NCBI GenBank assembly: GCA_045585955.1
Contig: JAZMZK010000057.1
Location: 1 to 21,968 of the forward strand
DNA: 21,968 nucleotides
Source: SIG78 sp045585955
GTDB lineage: Bacteria; Verrucomicrobiota; Lentisphaeria; Victivallales; Victivallaceae
Direction: 5' to 3'
This document shows, one piece after another, positions 14,118 through 21,168 of the stretch. The notes below the pieces were generated by a model. The model had not been told where the DNA came from and ran no database searches. It was given only the letters and a program-made list of their open reading frames with translations. The translations under genes were made by a program, and so were the position numbers. Positions within the stretch are counted from its first letter, which is position 1. Every line of letters starts with the position of its first letter.

Positions 14118-15218
14118 TTATTTTACAAGCTCGGGCGGAATATAAACAGTTTGTTTTTTTGTGTTGTTGCCCAATGCGCTCATTACGCCTTCGACCAGCA
14201 TGTTTACATTCAAATCAATGCTGGTCAACCGTGGAGTGAGCATTTCGCAGTGCGTGGTATTGAAGTTGCCGATAACACCAATATCTTTATTGATTTTCAG
14301 CCCCAGCTCTGCTGCTGTCTGATAGACTTCCAATGCCCGGATGTCGTTAAGGCAGATAAATGCGTTGCTGCCGTTGCCGACAGCTTCAAGGATTTGTTTT
14401 TTTACTTCTGTTGTTGTCTGACTGTACGGCACATTGCGAGCAATTATCACGCCATGGTCATAAAAGTCAAATCCATCTTCCCGGCAGATTTCCTCGATTC
14501 CGTCAAGCATGTCCAAATCAAAGAGTTTGTTGCCAACACCGTGTTTACGCCGCAAACTTTCGCTGGCTGGTTCCTGGGTAAGGAAGACAAATTTACTGAA
14601 TTTATTTTCCAGAAGATGCCGGGCGGCAATTCTTCCGGCTTCGTGCATGTCAAATAAAACTTTATCGGCATCTTCAAAAGCCATTTCGCCGGAATAATAC
14701 ATTACAAAAATTATTTTTTTGAATATATTACGCACTTTCCACAACGCTTTGTAAGGAAAAAAAGCATCGCCGCGGATGATCAGCGTTTCCACGCCTGCCG
14801 CCGCATAATTTTTCAGCTGATTTTCTGCTTCTTCGCAAGACATATTCTGCATCATCCAGCTGCATCCCAGCGCCACCGGGGCTTGACCGGCATGGAATAA
14901 CCGCATCACCAGCTTGTTATAAAAATCGCTGTATACTGAATTGCCCATTCCCAGCAGCAAGCCGACTTTCCCTACTGCCAATCCGGAAGATTCCGGCTGC
15001 TGCCGGTGGGCTATGGAGCGCACAAAAAATCCCTGCCGCGGACGGGGATCCACCAGCAGATTGCGGCTCAAGAGTTCGTAAACTTTGTTGGCGGTCATAT
15101 AACTTATATTGTACTGCTTTGCCAAAGCCGCCACTGACGGCAGCTTTTCCCCGGCGACAAGTTCTCCATTGACGATCCTGCTGGCAAGCTGCAAATAAAT
15201 TTCCTGATATTTTGCCAT
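14118..15218 (-). CDS. GntR-HTH / LacI-type sensor transcriptional regulator
   Basis: This 366-residue fusion has an N-terminal GntR winged helix (residues 1-70: YLQLASRIVNGELVAGEKLP, SVAALAKQYNISYMTANKVY, RQGFFVRS). A C-terminal periplasmic-binding-protein-like sugar sensor (about 80-366) follows, with FICLNDIRALEVYQTAAELG and DIGVIGNFNTTHCEMLTPRL as in LacI regulators. It should bind a sugar effector and control the operon it heads. The start at 15218 is preferred over 15263 because the promoter at 15264-15291 predicts transcription from about 15257, so the longer start would lie upstream of the message. The ribosome site is weak (GAAAG). A dyad at 15232-15263 suggests autoregulation. Confidence 0.9.
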   Translation of the reverse strand: MAKYQEIYLQLASRIVNGELVAGEKLPSVAALAKQYNISYMTANKVYELLSRNLLVDPRPRQGFFVRSIAHRQQPESSGLAVGKVGLLLGMGNSVYSDFYNKLVMRLFHAGQAPVALGCSWMMQNMSCEEAENQLKNYAAAGVETLIIRGDAFFPYKALWKVRNIFKKIIFVMYYSGEMAFEDADKVLFDMHEAGRIAARHLLENKFSKFVFLTQEPASESLRRKHGVGNKLFDLDMLDGIEEICREDGFDFYDHGVIIARNVPYSQTTTEVKKQILEAVGNGSNAFICLNDIRALEVYQTAAELGLKINKDIGVIGNFNTTHCEMLTPRLTSIDLNVNMLVEGVMSALGNNTKKQTVYIPPELVK

Positions 15219-15231
15219 GGTTTTTGCTTTC

Positions 15232-15291
15232 GTGATATATATTAGATTTGTAACATATATCACAATATAATCACTATTTTTGATTTGTCAA
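15232..15291 (-). promoter_or_regulatory. Promoter and dyad operator of the regulator operon
   Basis: On the minus strand there is TTGACA (15286-15291), a 16-base spacer and TATATT (15264-15269). Downstream, GTGATATAT and ATATATCAC (15255-15263 and 15232-15240) form a 9-base inverted repeat with a 14-base spacer covering the predicted start. This is a plausible autoregulatory operator for the encoded GntR/LacI-type protein. It would drive the whole operon down to the terminator at 9702-9733. Confidence 0.7.
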
Positions 15292-15331
15292 GGGGGTGAT
15301 AACTTTTTTTCGGGAATTTTTTCAGGTGACG

Positions 15332-15686
15332 ATTGTAAAAGTAAACGCACGCTCTTTTTGAGAGCAGTGTGCGTTTACTATGACAAACATTAATTGTGCA
15401 TTTAGTCTGACAAATTGAAATATTGGTTATAGATGTGCTATCATAAAAGTCATGGGTATTCCCCCTCCCGGGAGGGGGTGCGTTTAGTATGTCCGAAAAA
15501 CAACGCTTGCGTAACGCTGCAGGGCGTATTGTCTTTTTTGGTAATAGTAAACGCACACTGTATGCTCAAGTTCAGAAGCCTTTACCTTAAAGAAAACTGT
15601 CAAAATCGCTGTTTGTCAGACTAAACGCACGATTTTCTACCCTCAACGTGCGTTTACTATTACAAATGTGCGTTTACTTTGTCAAT
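15332..15686. repeat. Cluster of eight 19-bp motifs in both orientations
   Basis: The consensus is GTGCGTTTA(C/G)T(A/T/C)T(G/T)(A/T)CAAA. Plus-strand copies lie at 15369-15387, 15396-15414, 15478-15496, 15648-15666 and 15668-15686. Minus-strand copies lie at 15332-15350, 15538-15556 and 15612-15630. Copies 15332-15350 and 15369-15387 with the intervening GCTCT/AGAGC form a long hairpin. Copies 15396-15414 and 15612-15630 are a near-perfect inverted pair. Between them is an 18-base palindrome of C5TCCCGGGAG5 type (15461-15478). No gene lies here. Repeated binding sites near an end are typical of IS21-like elements, so decayed transposon ends are one reading. Confidence 0.85.
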
Positions 15687-15691
15687 TCACC

Positions 15692-15817
15692 TATTTGCCG
15701 CAGAGGGGAAAAAAGCTGTAACTGCAAGGAAATAAAATTGTTAAAACACTCAATAAAAGCTCATCAATAAAAAAGTAATTTTTGAAGAAGCAAAACAGTT
15801 CCGGGCAACAGCCGCCG
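15692..15817. repeat. 126-bp direct repeat, copy B
   Basis: This is the second copy of the 9387-9512 block, in the same orientation and without net indels. It starts 6 bases after the last 19-bp motif. After it, 15818-15960 is AT-rich with no gene. One small hairpin there pairs ATTTGCA (15932-15938) with TGCAAAT (15946-15952), just past the tracrRNA terminator on the minus strand. Confidence 0.93.
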
Positions 15818-15964
15818 AGAAGCAAAAAGCCACAAATTATCCATCCGCAGCCCCTGTAAAACTTGAAAAAAACAACACAACAGGTATAGTACATTTGTAA
15901 GCATGAATAATTGCGATAAAATACCCGAAGTATTTGCAATTACAGTGCAAATGGTGTATTATTT

Positions 15965-16048
15965 ATATAAAATAATCCCGGCCAACTGAATGACCGGGAT
16001 AAAAGGTGTAACACCTACGGCATATAGCCTTGTTGTGATAAGATGTTT
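15965..16048 (-). ncRNA. tracrRNA of the type II-C CRISPR system
   Basis: Reading the minus strand from 16048, AAACATC-TT-ATCACAAC (16048-16032) is the anti-repeat. It pairs with the crRNA repeat segment GTTGTGAT-TT-GATGTTT as 8 bp, a UU/UU internal loop and 7 bp. Next comes AAGGCTATATGCC, the nexus hairpin (GGC/GCC) seen in many tracrRNAs. Then comes a small hairpin (AGGTG/CACCT), and finally ATCCCGG (16000-15994) pairing with CCGGGAT (15981-15975) followed by TATTTTATAT, an intrinsic terminator. It guides crRNA processing and Cas9 loading. It is divergent from cas9 and about 60 bases upstream of it. The exact 5' and 3' ends are estimates. Confidence 0.9.
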
Positions 16049-16061
16049 ACCTTAATATAAC
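16033..16061 (+). promoter_or_regulatory. Possible cas operon promoter overlapping the anti-repeat
   Basis: On the plus strand, TTGTGA (16033-16038), a 17-base spacer and TATAAC (16056-16061) would start transcription about 40 bases before cas9. If real, it lies inside the tracrRNA anti-repeat and its promoter. The match is only moderate, and transcription from further upstream is equally possible. Confidence 0.3.
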
Positions 16062-16081
16062 CATAAATAATGAAATATCAA
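16054..16081 (-). promoter_or_regulatory. tracrRNA promoter
   Basis: On the minus strand there is TTGATA (16076-16081), a 16-base spacer and TATATT (16054-16059). The predicted start about 7 bases on (near 16047) falls at the first base of the anti-repeat, which explains its short length. The -35 (TTGAT-), spacer length and -10 match the promoter embedded in each CRISPR repeat. Confidence 0.7.
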
Positions 16082-16109
16082 ATAAATTTATAAAAAAAAG
16101 CGGTGTTTT

Positions 16110-19100
16110 ATGAAACGTGTACTGGGAATTGATTTGGGGACCAACTCTTTGGGCTGGGGAATCATTGAAGATCAAAAAATTATTGATTGTGGCGTGCTTG
16201 TCTTTGAACAGGGTATTCCTCTGAACAAAGGAATTGAGTCAGCAAACTCCCCTGCAGCCGAGCGAACTGCTTTCCGGGCAGCCCGCCGGTTAAAATATCG
16301 CAGACGCTTGAGGAAATATCACACTCTGAAAATATTAATTGAAAATGGGATGTGTCCATTAACTTTGGAAGAGTTAAAATGTTGGATTCGTAAAGGTGTA
16401 TTTCCTCTGAACAATGAAAATTTTATCCATTGGTTGAATTCCACTTGTGAAAACAACCCTTATTTTTTCAGAGCCCAAGCAGCATCAGAAAAGGTTACCC
16501 CAATGGAACTCGGCAGAGCATTGTTCCACATTGCCTTGCGTCGCGGCTTCAAAAGTTCTAAAAAGGATCAAACTGCCGGAAAAAGCAAAGAAACCAGCGA
16601 TTTGAAAAACAGCATAAAATGCCTCGAAAAAACTCTGCATGCAACTGGGCAGACCTTGGGACAGTATCTCTACGAAATGCTTAAAGACAAATCCAAGATT
16701 CGTGGAGAAATCAAATGCGGTCGAGTAGAGCATTACATCCCGGAATTCGAAAAAATATGCAGTGTGCAGAATATTTCCGGAAAATTAAAAAAACAATTAT
16801 TTGATGCACTGTTCATGCAGCGTCCGTTGCGTTCAAAGCGTTTTCTTGTCGGTAAATGTTCTTTGGAAAAGAAGTATCCAAGAGCATTACTTGCCCATCC
16901 GTTATTTGAAAAATATCGGATGCTTTCATTCATTAACACAATAAAAGTTCGTATTGAAGATGCCCCGCAAAGATTTCTTACTCCGGAAGAAAGACAAACT
17001 GCAATATCGGCGTTTATGGTGAAATCACCCAGCATCAAATTTGAAAAAATTGCCAAACTGCTGACTAAAACTCACTTCAAAAAACAGGAGGTTGAATTTA
17101 ATTACCGTTCTGATCAATCCTGTTCCACATCTCCATTGATTTACCAGCTGCAAAATATCTTGAATTGCGATGACCTTTTTACCTGGCAACATCGTTATTC
17201 AGATGTTAAAAATCGTGAAAAAGTCATGGACTATCAGACTGTTTTTGATGGGTTGAAGTATTTTCAGCAGGATTTTGTTGATGAGTCTGCAGCATTTAAC
17301 AGATTTGCAACTGAACGCGTCGGACTTTCGGAAGAAGCCGCAGAAGCATTTGTCAATATAAATGTACCGGAAGGTTACGCAAAGTACAGCTTATATGCAA
17401 TTCGCAAGATAATCCCCTTTTTGGAGGCAGGTTATATTGAACCCTATGCCGTTTTTCTTGCCAAAGTACCGGAAATAATCGGCAAAGATATTTTTGTAAT
17501 TCACAAAAATGAAATATTGGCAGATTTTCAGCAATGTCTTGAGGATTATAATTGGGAAAAGCAGCATCTTGATTATCGCGAAAAAAGCCGCATTATCGGC
17601 TTATCAGAGCGTTTCAAGCAGCTGCTTGAAGAAAAATGGAAGTGCCAGCCCGCCAAAATTGCAGAGCTTTATGAGTTTAAAGAACAATCCAATTATGCCG
17701 AGCATATTGCTGATGGTATCTTGCCGCGGCTTGATTTGGGTATGATTTACAATCCGGTTGTGCACCGTTCGCTTACCGTATTGCGTCGTTTGGTCAATAA
17801 TTTACGCAAAGCCGGTAAAATAGCGAGCGATACGGAAATACATATAGAACTTGCACGCAATGTTAATGATAAGGCTACCCGGATGGCAATAACAGAAATT
17901 CAGCGTACTAACGAAGCTTTACGGAAAAAAGCTATAAGCGAGTTTGCTGAATACAACATAGTTCCGACCTCGGAACAAATCTTGCGTTGGCGTTTGTGGA
18001 ATGAACAAAATAAAATATGTATATACACAAACAGAAAGATAAACGCCAGTGAGATCTTTACCAATGAATTCAGTTCTCTGGATATAGAGCATACTGTTCC
18101 CCGCTCATCCGGAGGCGAAAGCAATCTTGAAAACCTGACCTTGTGTGACAGTGAGTACAATCGAGATATCAAAATTGGCAAATTGCCGACTGAATGCAGT
18201 AATTACGATACTCCCGTCGGAAATTTAAATTTTACAATAAAAGATGGTTTGACAGCTGCAGGATTCTATGATCAACTTGAAAAGGCTGAAAAAGACTACA
18301 ATGATATTGCCAGCAAATTAAAATCCGTACCATCCTCATCTCCGGCACGGGCTGCATTGCGGCAAAAATCTATCGTTTTGTATGAAAACCGAAGATATTG
18401 GCGGGAAAAAATTTCAACATTTGAAATGATTCGTGAAGAGCTGAACAGTAATTTTTCCAGACGCCAGCTGGTTGCCACCGGGGTAATGTCCCGTCATGCT
18501 TTACAGTTTTTAAAATCTGCCTACCCAAATGTTTATGCCAACAACGGTACAGTAACTGCCTTTACCCGCAAAGAGTGGGGATTGCAGGATCAATACGAAA
18601 AGAAAGAACGAACTGACCATACCCACCATGTTGTAGATGCCCTGGTTATTGCGGCTCTTAGCCGTGAAACACTTGGCAAGATCGCACATGCTTACCGTGA
18701 AGTAGAAATTTATCGTGAAAATAAACGGGCTTTACGCTTGGCATACCCCTGGGCAACATTTCCTGCGGATGTTCATTCAGCGGTAGAAAAAGTTTTGGTA
18801 AAACATTTATCAAAACACGACGAAACTAAACAAACTAAAAAGAACAAGGTTTATCTGGCAAATCCTATAATTGATAAAACAGGTAAAATCATCCGCCATG
18901 TAAAAGCCGCAGGCGATACTGTGCGTGGACAACTGCACGAACAAACTTACTACGGCAAGATTCTTGATCAGGAACAAAAAATCCGCACTGTTCTGAGAAC
19001 ACCCTTGAACTCGCAGAAATTTAATAGTCTTGAATCTTTGGAACTCATAGTAGATAAGGGGGTTCGTGAAGCAATTATTGCTCAAGTTTCATCCCGGATA

Positions 19101-19790
19101 AAAGACGGAGTTACATTTGCAGCAGCCTTGGATTCCGGGGTTCACATGAAAACAAAAAGCAATAATTTTGATGGACCTGCTATCAAAAAAGTAAGAGTAT
19201 TCCGGGACGATTCCTCACCTTTAACAATAAAAAATCAAACTTATCCCAGTAATAGAGAACATAAAAATTATTGTTATGCTGAAACAGCAAAAGGCGGTAA
19301 TTTTATGATTGCACTTTACCGTAATACTCAAACCCCTGCAGACCAGAAAATTTATGAGTATAAACTTATGTCCTTATGGCAGTGGGCAAAAGATCACCGT
19401 CAAACAGACTATGTTGCTCCGCAAAATAGAACAGACTGCGGGGAGTTTATCGGTATAATCAATCCCGGGGTTTCTGTTTTATTCTACGAAAACACCCCGG
19501 ATGAATTAAAATCAATGAACATGGAGCAATTAACTAAAAGACTGTATGTAGTGACGGAATTAAAGAAAGATGGTCGTATGTGTCTGCGTTGGCACCGTGA
19601 AGCACGAGCCAAAAAAGATGCTGAAATTGCAATGCAGGAAGTATTTGGAACCAAGGCATTATCACAAATAAAGTGGGATAGTGCTGTACCGTTATTGTGT
19701 ATAAGCAGTAAAACATATCAAAACCACACATTATTTGCCGGAATAGATTTTGAAATATCAGAGGATGGTAAAATCATTTTTAGGAAGTAA
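16110..19790 (+). CDS. cas9: CRISPR-associated endonuclease Cas9 (type II-C)
   Basis: This 1226-residue protein is an RNA-guided DNA endonuclease. RuvC-I is at the N-terminus with catalytic D8 (VLGIDLGTNSLGWGII). An arginine-rich bridge helix spans about 51-75 (ERTAFRAARRLKYRRRLRKY). A recognition lobe follows, including HIALRRGFKSSKKDQ near 140-154. RuvC-II has E580 (EIHIELARN). The HNH domain has H661 (LDIEHTVPRSSGG) and N684 (DSEYNRDIK). RuvC-III has H840 and D843 (DHTHHVVDALVIAAL). The last 380 residues hold the PAM-interacting region. All nuclease residues are present. It is longer than many II-C Cas9 proteins (roughly 1000-1100). The ATG at 16110 has only a weak ribosome site. cas1 follows after 3 bases, with no csn2 or cas4. 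The PAM cannot be read from the sequence. Confidence 0.98.
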   Translation: MKRVLGIDLGTNSLGWGIIEDQKIIDCGVLVFEQGIPLNKGIESANSPAAERTAFRAARRLKYRRRLRKYHTLKILIENGMCPLTLEELKCWIRKGVFPLNNENFIHWLNSTCENNPYFFRAQAASEKVTPMELGRALFHIALRRGFKSSKKDQTAGKSKETSDLKNSIKCLEKTLHATGQTLGQYLYEMLKDKSKIRGEIKCGRVEHYIPEFEKICSVQNISGKLKKQLFDALFMQRPLRSKRFLVGKCSLEKKYPRALLAHPLFEKYRMLSFINTIKVRIEDAPQRFLTPEERQTAISAFMVKSPSIKFEKIAKLLTKTHFKKQEVEFNYRSDQSCSTSPLIYQLQNILNCDDLFTWQHRYSDVKNREKVMDYQTVFDGLKYFQQDFVDESAAFNRFATERVGLSEEAAEAFVNINVPEGYAKYSLYAIRKIIPFLEAGYIEPYAVFLAKVPEIIGKDIFVIHKNEILADFQQCLEDYNWEKQHLDYREKSRIIGLSERFKQLLEEKWKCQPAKIAELYEFKEQSNYAEHIADGILPRLDLGMIYNPVVHRSLTVLRRLVNNLRKAGKIASDTEIHIELARNVNDKATRMAITEIQRTNEALRKKAISEFAEYNIVPTSEQILRWRLWNEQNKICIYTNRKINASEIFTNEFSSLDIEHTVPRSSGGESNLENLTLCDSEYNRDIKIGKLPTECSNYDTPVGNLNFTIKDGLTAAGFYDQLEKAEKDYNDIASKLKSVPSSSPARAALRQKSIVLYENRRYWREKISTFEMIREELNSNFSRRQLVATGVMSRHALQFLKSAYPNVYANNGTVTAFTRKEWGLQDQYEKKERTDHTHHVVDALVIAALSRETLGKIAHAYREVEIYRENKRALRLAYPWATFPADVHSAVEKVLVKHLSKHDETKQTKKNKVYLANPIIDKTGKIIRHVKAAGDTVRGQLHEQTYYGKILDQEQKIRTVLRTPLNSQKFNSLESLELIVDKGVREAIIAQVSSRIKDGVTFAAALDSGVHMKTKSNNFDGPAIKKVRVFRDDSSPLTIKNQTYPSNREHKNYCYAETAKGGNFMIALYRNTQTPADQKIYEYKLMSLWQWAKDHRQTDYVAPQNRTDCGEFIGIINPGVSVLFYENTPDELKSMNMEQLTKRLYVVTELKKDGRMCLRWHREARAKKDAEIAMQEVFGTKALSQIKWDSAVPLLCISSKTYQNHTLFAGIDFEISEDGKIIFRK

Positions 19791-19793
19791 AAT

Positions 19794-20696
19794 ATGCTGA
19801 AACGCACACTGTTTTTTTCTTCAAGCGGTAAATTATACATCAAAAACAGTTTATTGTGGTATGAACCGGGTGATCCTGCTGCGGAAAAAAGATCTTTTCC
19901 AATTGAGGATATTGGATTTATTGTCATAGAGAACCAACAAATGCTTATTACTTCATACGCATTAAATGCTCTTGCCGAAAATAACACGGCTGTTATTATA
20001 TGCGATAGTGTGCATTTGCCGTCTGCCCAATTACTGCCATATTCAGCCAACACTCTCTGCAACAGCGTTGTTTCAGCTCAATTAGCAGCAACCGATGCTT
20101 TGCGGGGACGCTTGTGGAAACAAACTATACAAGCCAAACTTAAAAATCAGGCTGTATGTCTGAAAAAGTTAGATTTAGAATATAAAAAACTTACAGCATT
20201 AGCAGATAAAGTAAAAAATGGTGATCCAGCTAATGCAGAAGCTGTTGGAGCCAGATTTTATTTCAAACAACTTGGCTTGTCTGAAGATTTTACCCGTGAA
20301 CGCTATGGAGAACCGCCCAATAATGCCCTTAACTATGGTTATGCGGTATTGCGGGCGGCAATGGCACGGGCGATTGTTGGTTCTGGAATGCTCTGCATTT
20401 GCGGAGTACATCACTGTAATCAATATAACGCATTTACATTGGCAGATGATATTATGGAGCCATACCGCCCTTTTATTGATGAAACGATCTTCTCTGAAAG
20501 AAAATTTTTTAGTGCAGAAGATTTAACCCGTGAACAAAAAGCAAAACTGCTTCAGCTGCTGACGATGGATGTAAAAATAAATGGGGAACGGCGTCCTTTA
20601 TTCAATGCGTTATCTTATACTACAGCTTCTCTTGCTAAATGCTTTTTAAAAGAGAGTAAAGAAATTTCATACCCGGAATTCTCTGATGCCAGCTGA
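19794..20696 (+). CDS. cas1: CRISPR integrase Cas1 (type II)
   Basis: This 300-residue protein is the catalytic subunit of the Cas1-Cas2 spacer integrase. Metal ligands of the Cas1 active site are visible: E149 (NAEAVGARFYF), H206/H207 (CGVHHCNQYNAF) and E222 (LADDIMEPYRPFIDE). The N-terminal beta domain starts MLKRTLFFSSSGKLYIKN, typical of type II Cas1. The length is normal. The ATG lies 3 bases after the cas9 stop. AGGAAG inside the end of cas9 (19782-19787) serves as its ribosome site, so translation is coupled. The gene overlaps cas2 by 11 bases. Confidence 0.97.
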   Translation: MLKRTLFFSSSGKLYIKNSLLWYEPGDPAAEKRSFPIEDIGFIVIENQQMLITSYALNALAENNTAVIICDSVHLPSAQLLPYSANTLCNSVVSAQLAATDALRGRLWKQTIQAKLKNQAVCLKKLDLEYKKLTALADKVKNGDPANAEAVGARFYFKQLGLSEDFTRERYGEPPNNALNYGYAVLRAAMARAIVGSGMLCICGVHHCNQYNAFTLADDIMEPYRPFIDETIFSERKFFSAEDLTREQKAKLLQLLTMDVKINGERRPLFNALSYTTASLAKCFLKESKEISYPEFSDAS

Positions 20697-21030
20697 TTTT
20701 TATGCACTGAACAGATACAAATATATGTGGATCTATGTCATGTTCGATTTGCCGACTGCAACTAAAAAACAACGGAAAAGTGCAGCTGATTTTCGCAAGA
20801 TGCTTATAAAAGATGGGTTCAGCATGCTGCAATATTCCGTTTATATCCGACATTGTGCCTCATTTGCCAATACGGAGGTACACATTAAGCGGGTCAAATC
20901 TGCAGTTCCCAGCGAAGGCATCGTTTCCGTTTTACGGATAACAGACCGGCAATTTGGAGATACTTATACTTTTGTAGGGCAAAAGTCAGAACCACCGCCA
21001 ACCGCTCCGGCACAATTGGAGTTGTTCTGA
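20686..21030 (+). CDS. cas2: CRISPR-associated protein Cas2
   Basis: This 114-residue protein has the Cas2 ferredoxin-like core. The conserved first strand is MWIYVMFDLPTATKKQRKSA with its aspartate. FRKMLIKDGFSMLQYSVYIR and GIVSVLRITDRQFGDTYTF follow. A proline-rich tail ending QLELF, common in II-C Cas2 proteins, closes it. It bridges the Cas1 dimers in the integration complex. The gene starts inside the end of cas1 (11-base overlap), and the CRISPR array begins 110 bases after its stop. Confidence 0.96.
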   Translation: MPADFYALNRYKYMWIYVMFDLPTATKKQRKSAADFRKMLIKDGFSMLQYSVYIRHCASFANTEVHIKRVKSAVPSEGIVSVLRITDRQFGDTYTFVGQKSEPPPTAPAQLELF

Positions 21031-21140
21031 TTTTTTCTCCAAAAAACAATTCGTTTTTATTGCCAATGCCCTATTACCGCAAAAACAGCAATATAAAATT
21101 ATTGTTAAGCGGCTTATATTAAAGATATTCCAACATCAAT
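21031..21140. other. AT-rich interval between cas2 and the array
   Basis: This non-coding stretch borders the first repeat. It contains an imperfect hairpin whose outer arms are CCGC (21077-21080) and GCGG (21109-21112), with an AT-rich inner stem. Its position is that of a leader. However, the repeats carry promoters reading towards it, so in this system it may instead be the trailer. It contains no clear intrinsic terminator. Confidence 0.4.
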
Positions 21141-21168
21141 AATATAGCACACTCCCAAAAAACATCAA
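21141..21168 (-). promoter_or_regulatory. Repeat-embedded crRNA promoter (first of 13)
   Basis: On the minus strand each repeat contains TTGATG (21163-21168 here), a 16-base spacer and TATATT (21141-21146) preceded by TGC. The TGC makes an extended -10 (TGCTATATT). Transcription would begin inside the following spacer. The same arrangement repeats every 66 bases. Neisseria II-C repeats end in a similar extended -10 and are known to start individual crRNAs this way. Confidence 0.7.

Noticed and set aside
15219..15263. Longer start for the GntR/LacI-type regulator
   Set aside because: It lies upstream of the predicted transcription start and within the operator dyad; the family N-terminus fits the ATG at 15218.
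21031..21140. csn2 or cas4 gene after cas2
   Set aside because: Only 110 bases of AT-rich non-coding DNA are present, which supports subtype II-C rather than II-A or II-B.
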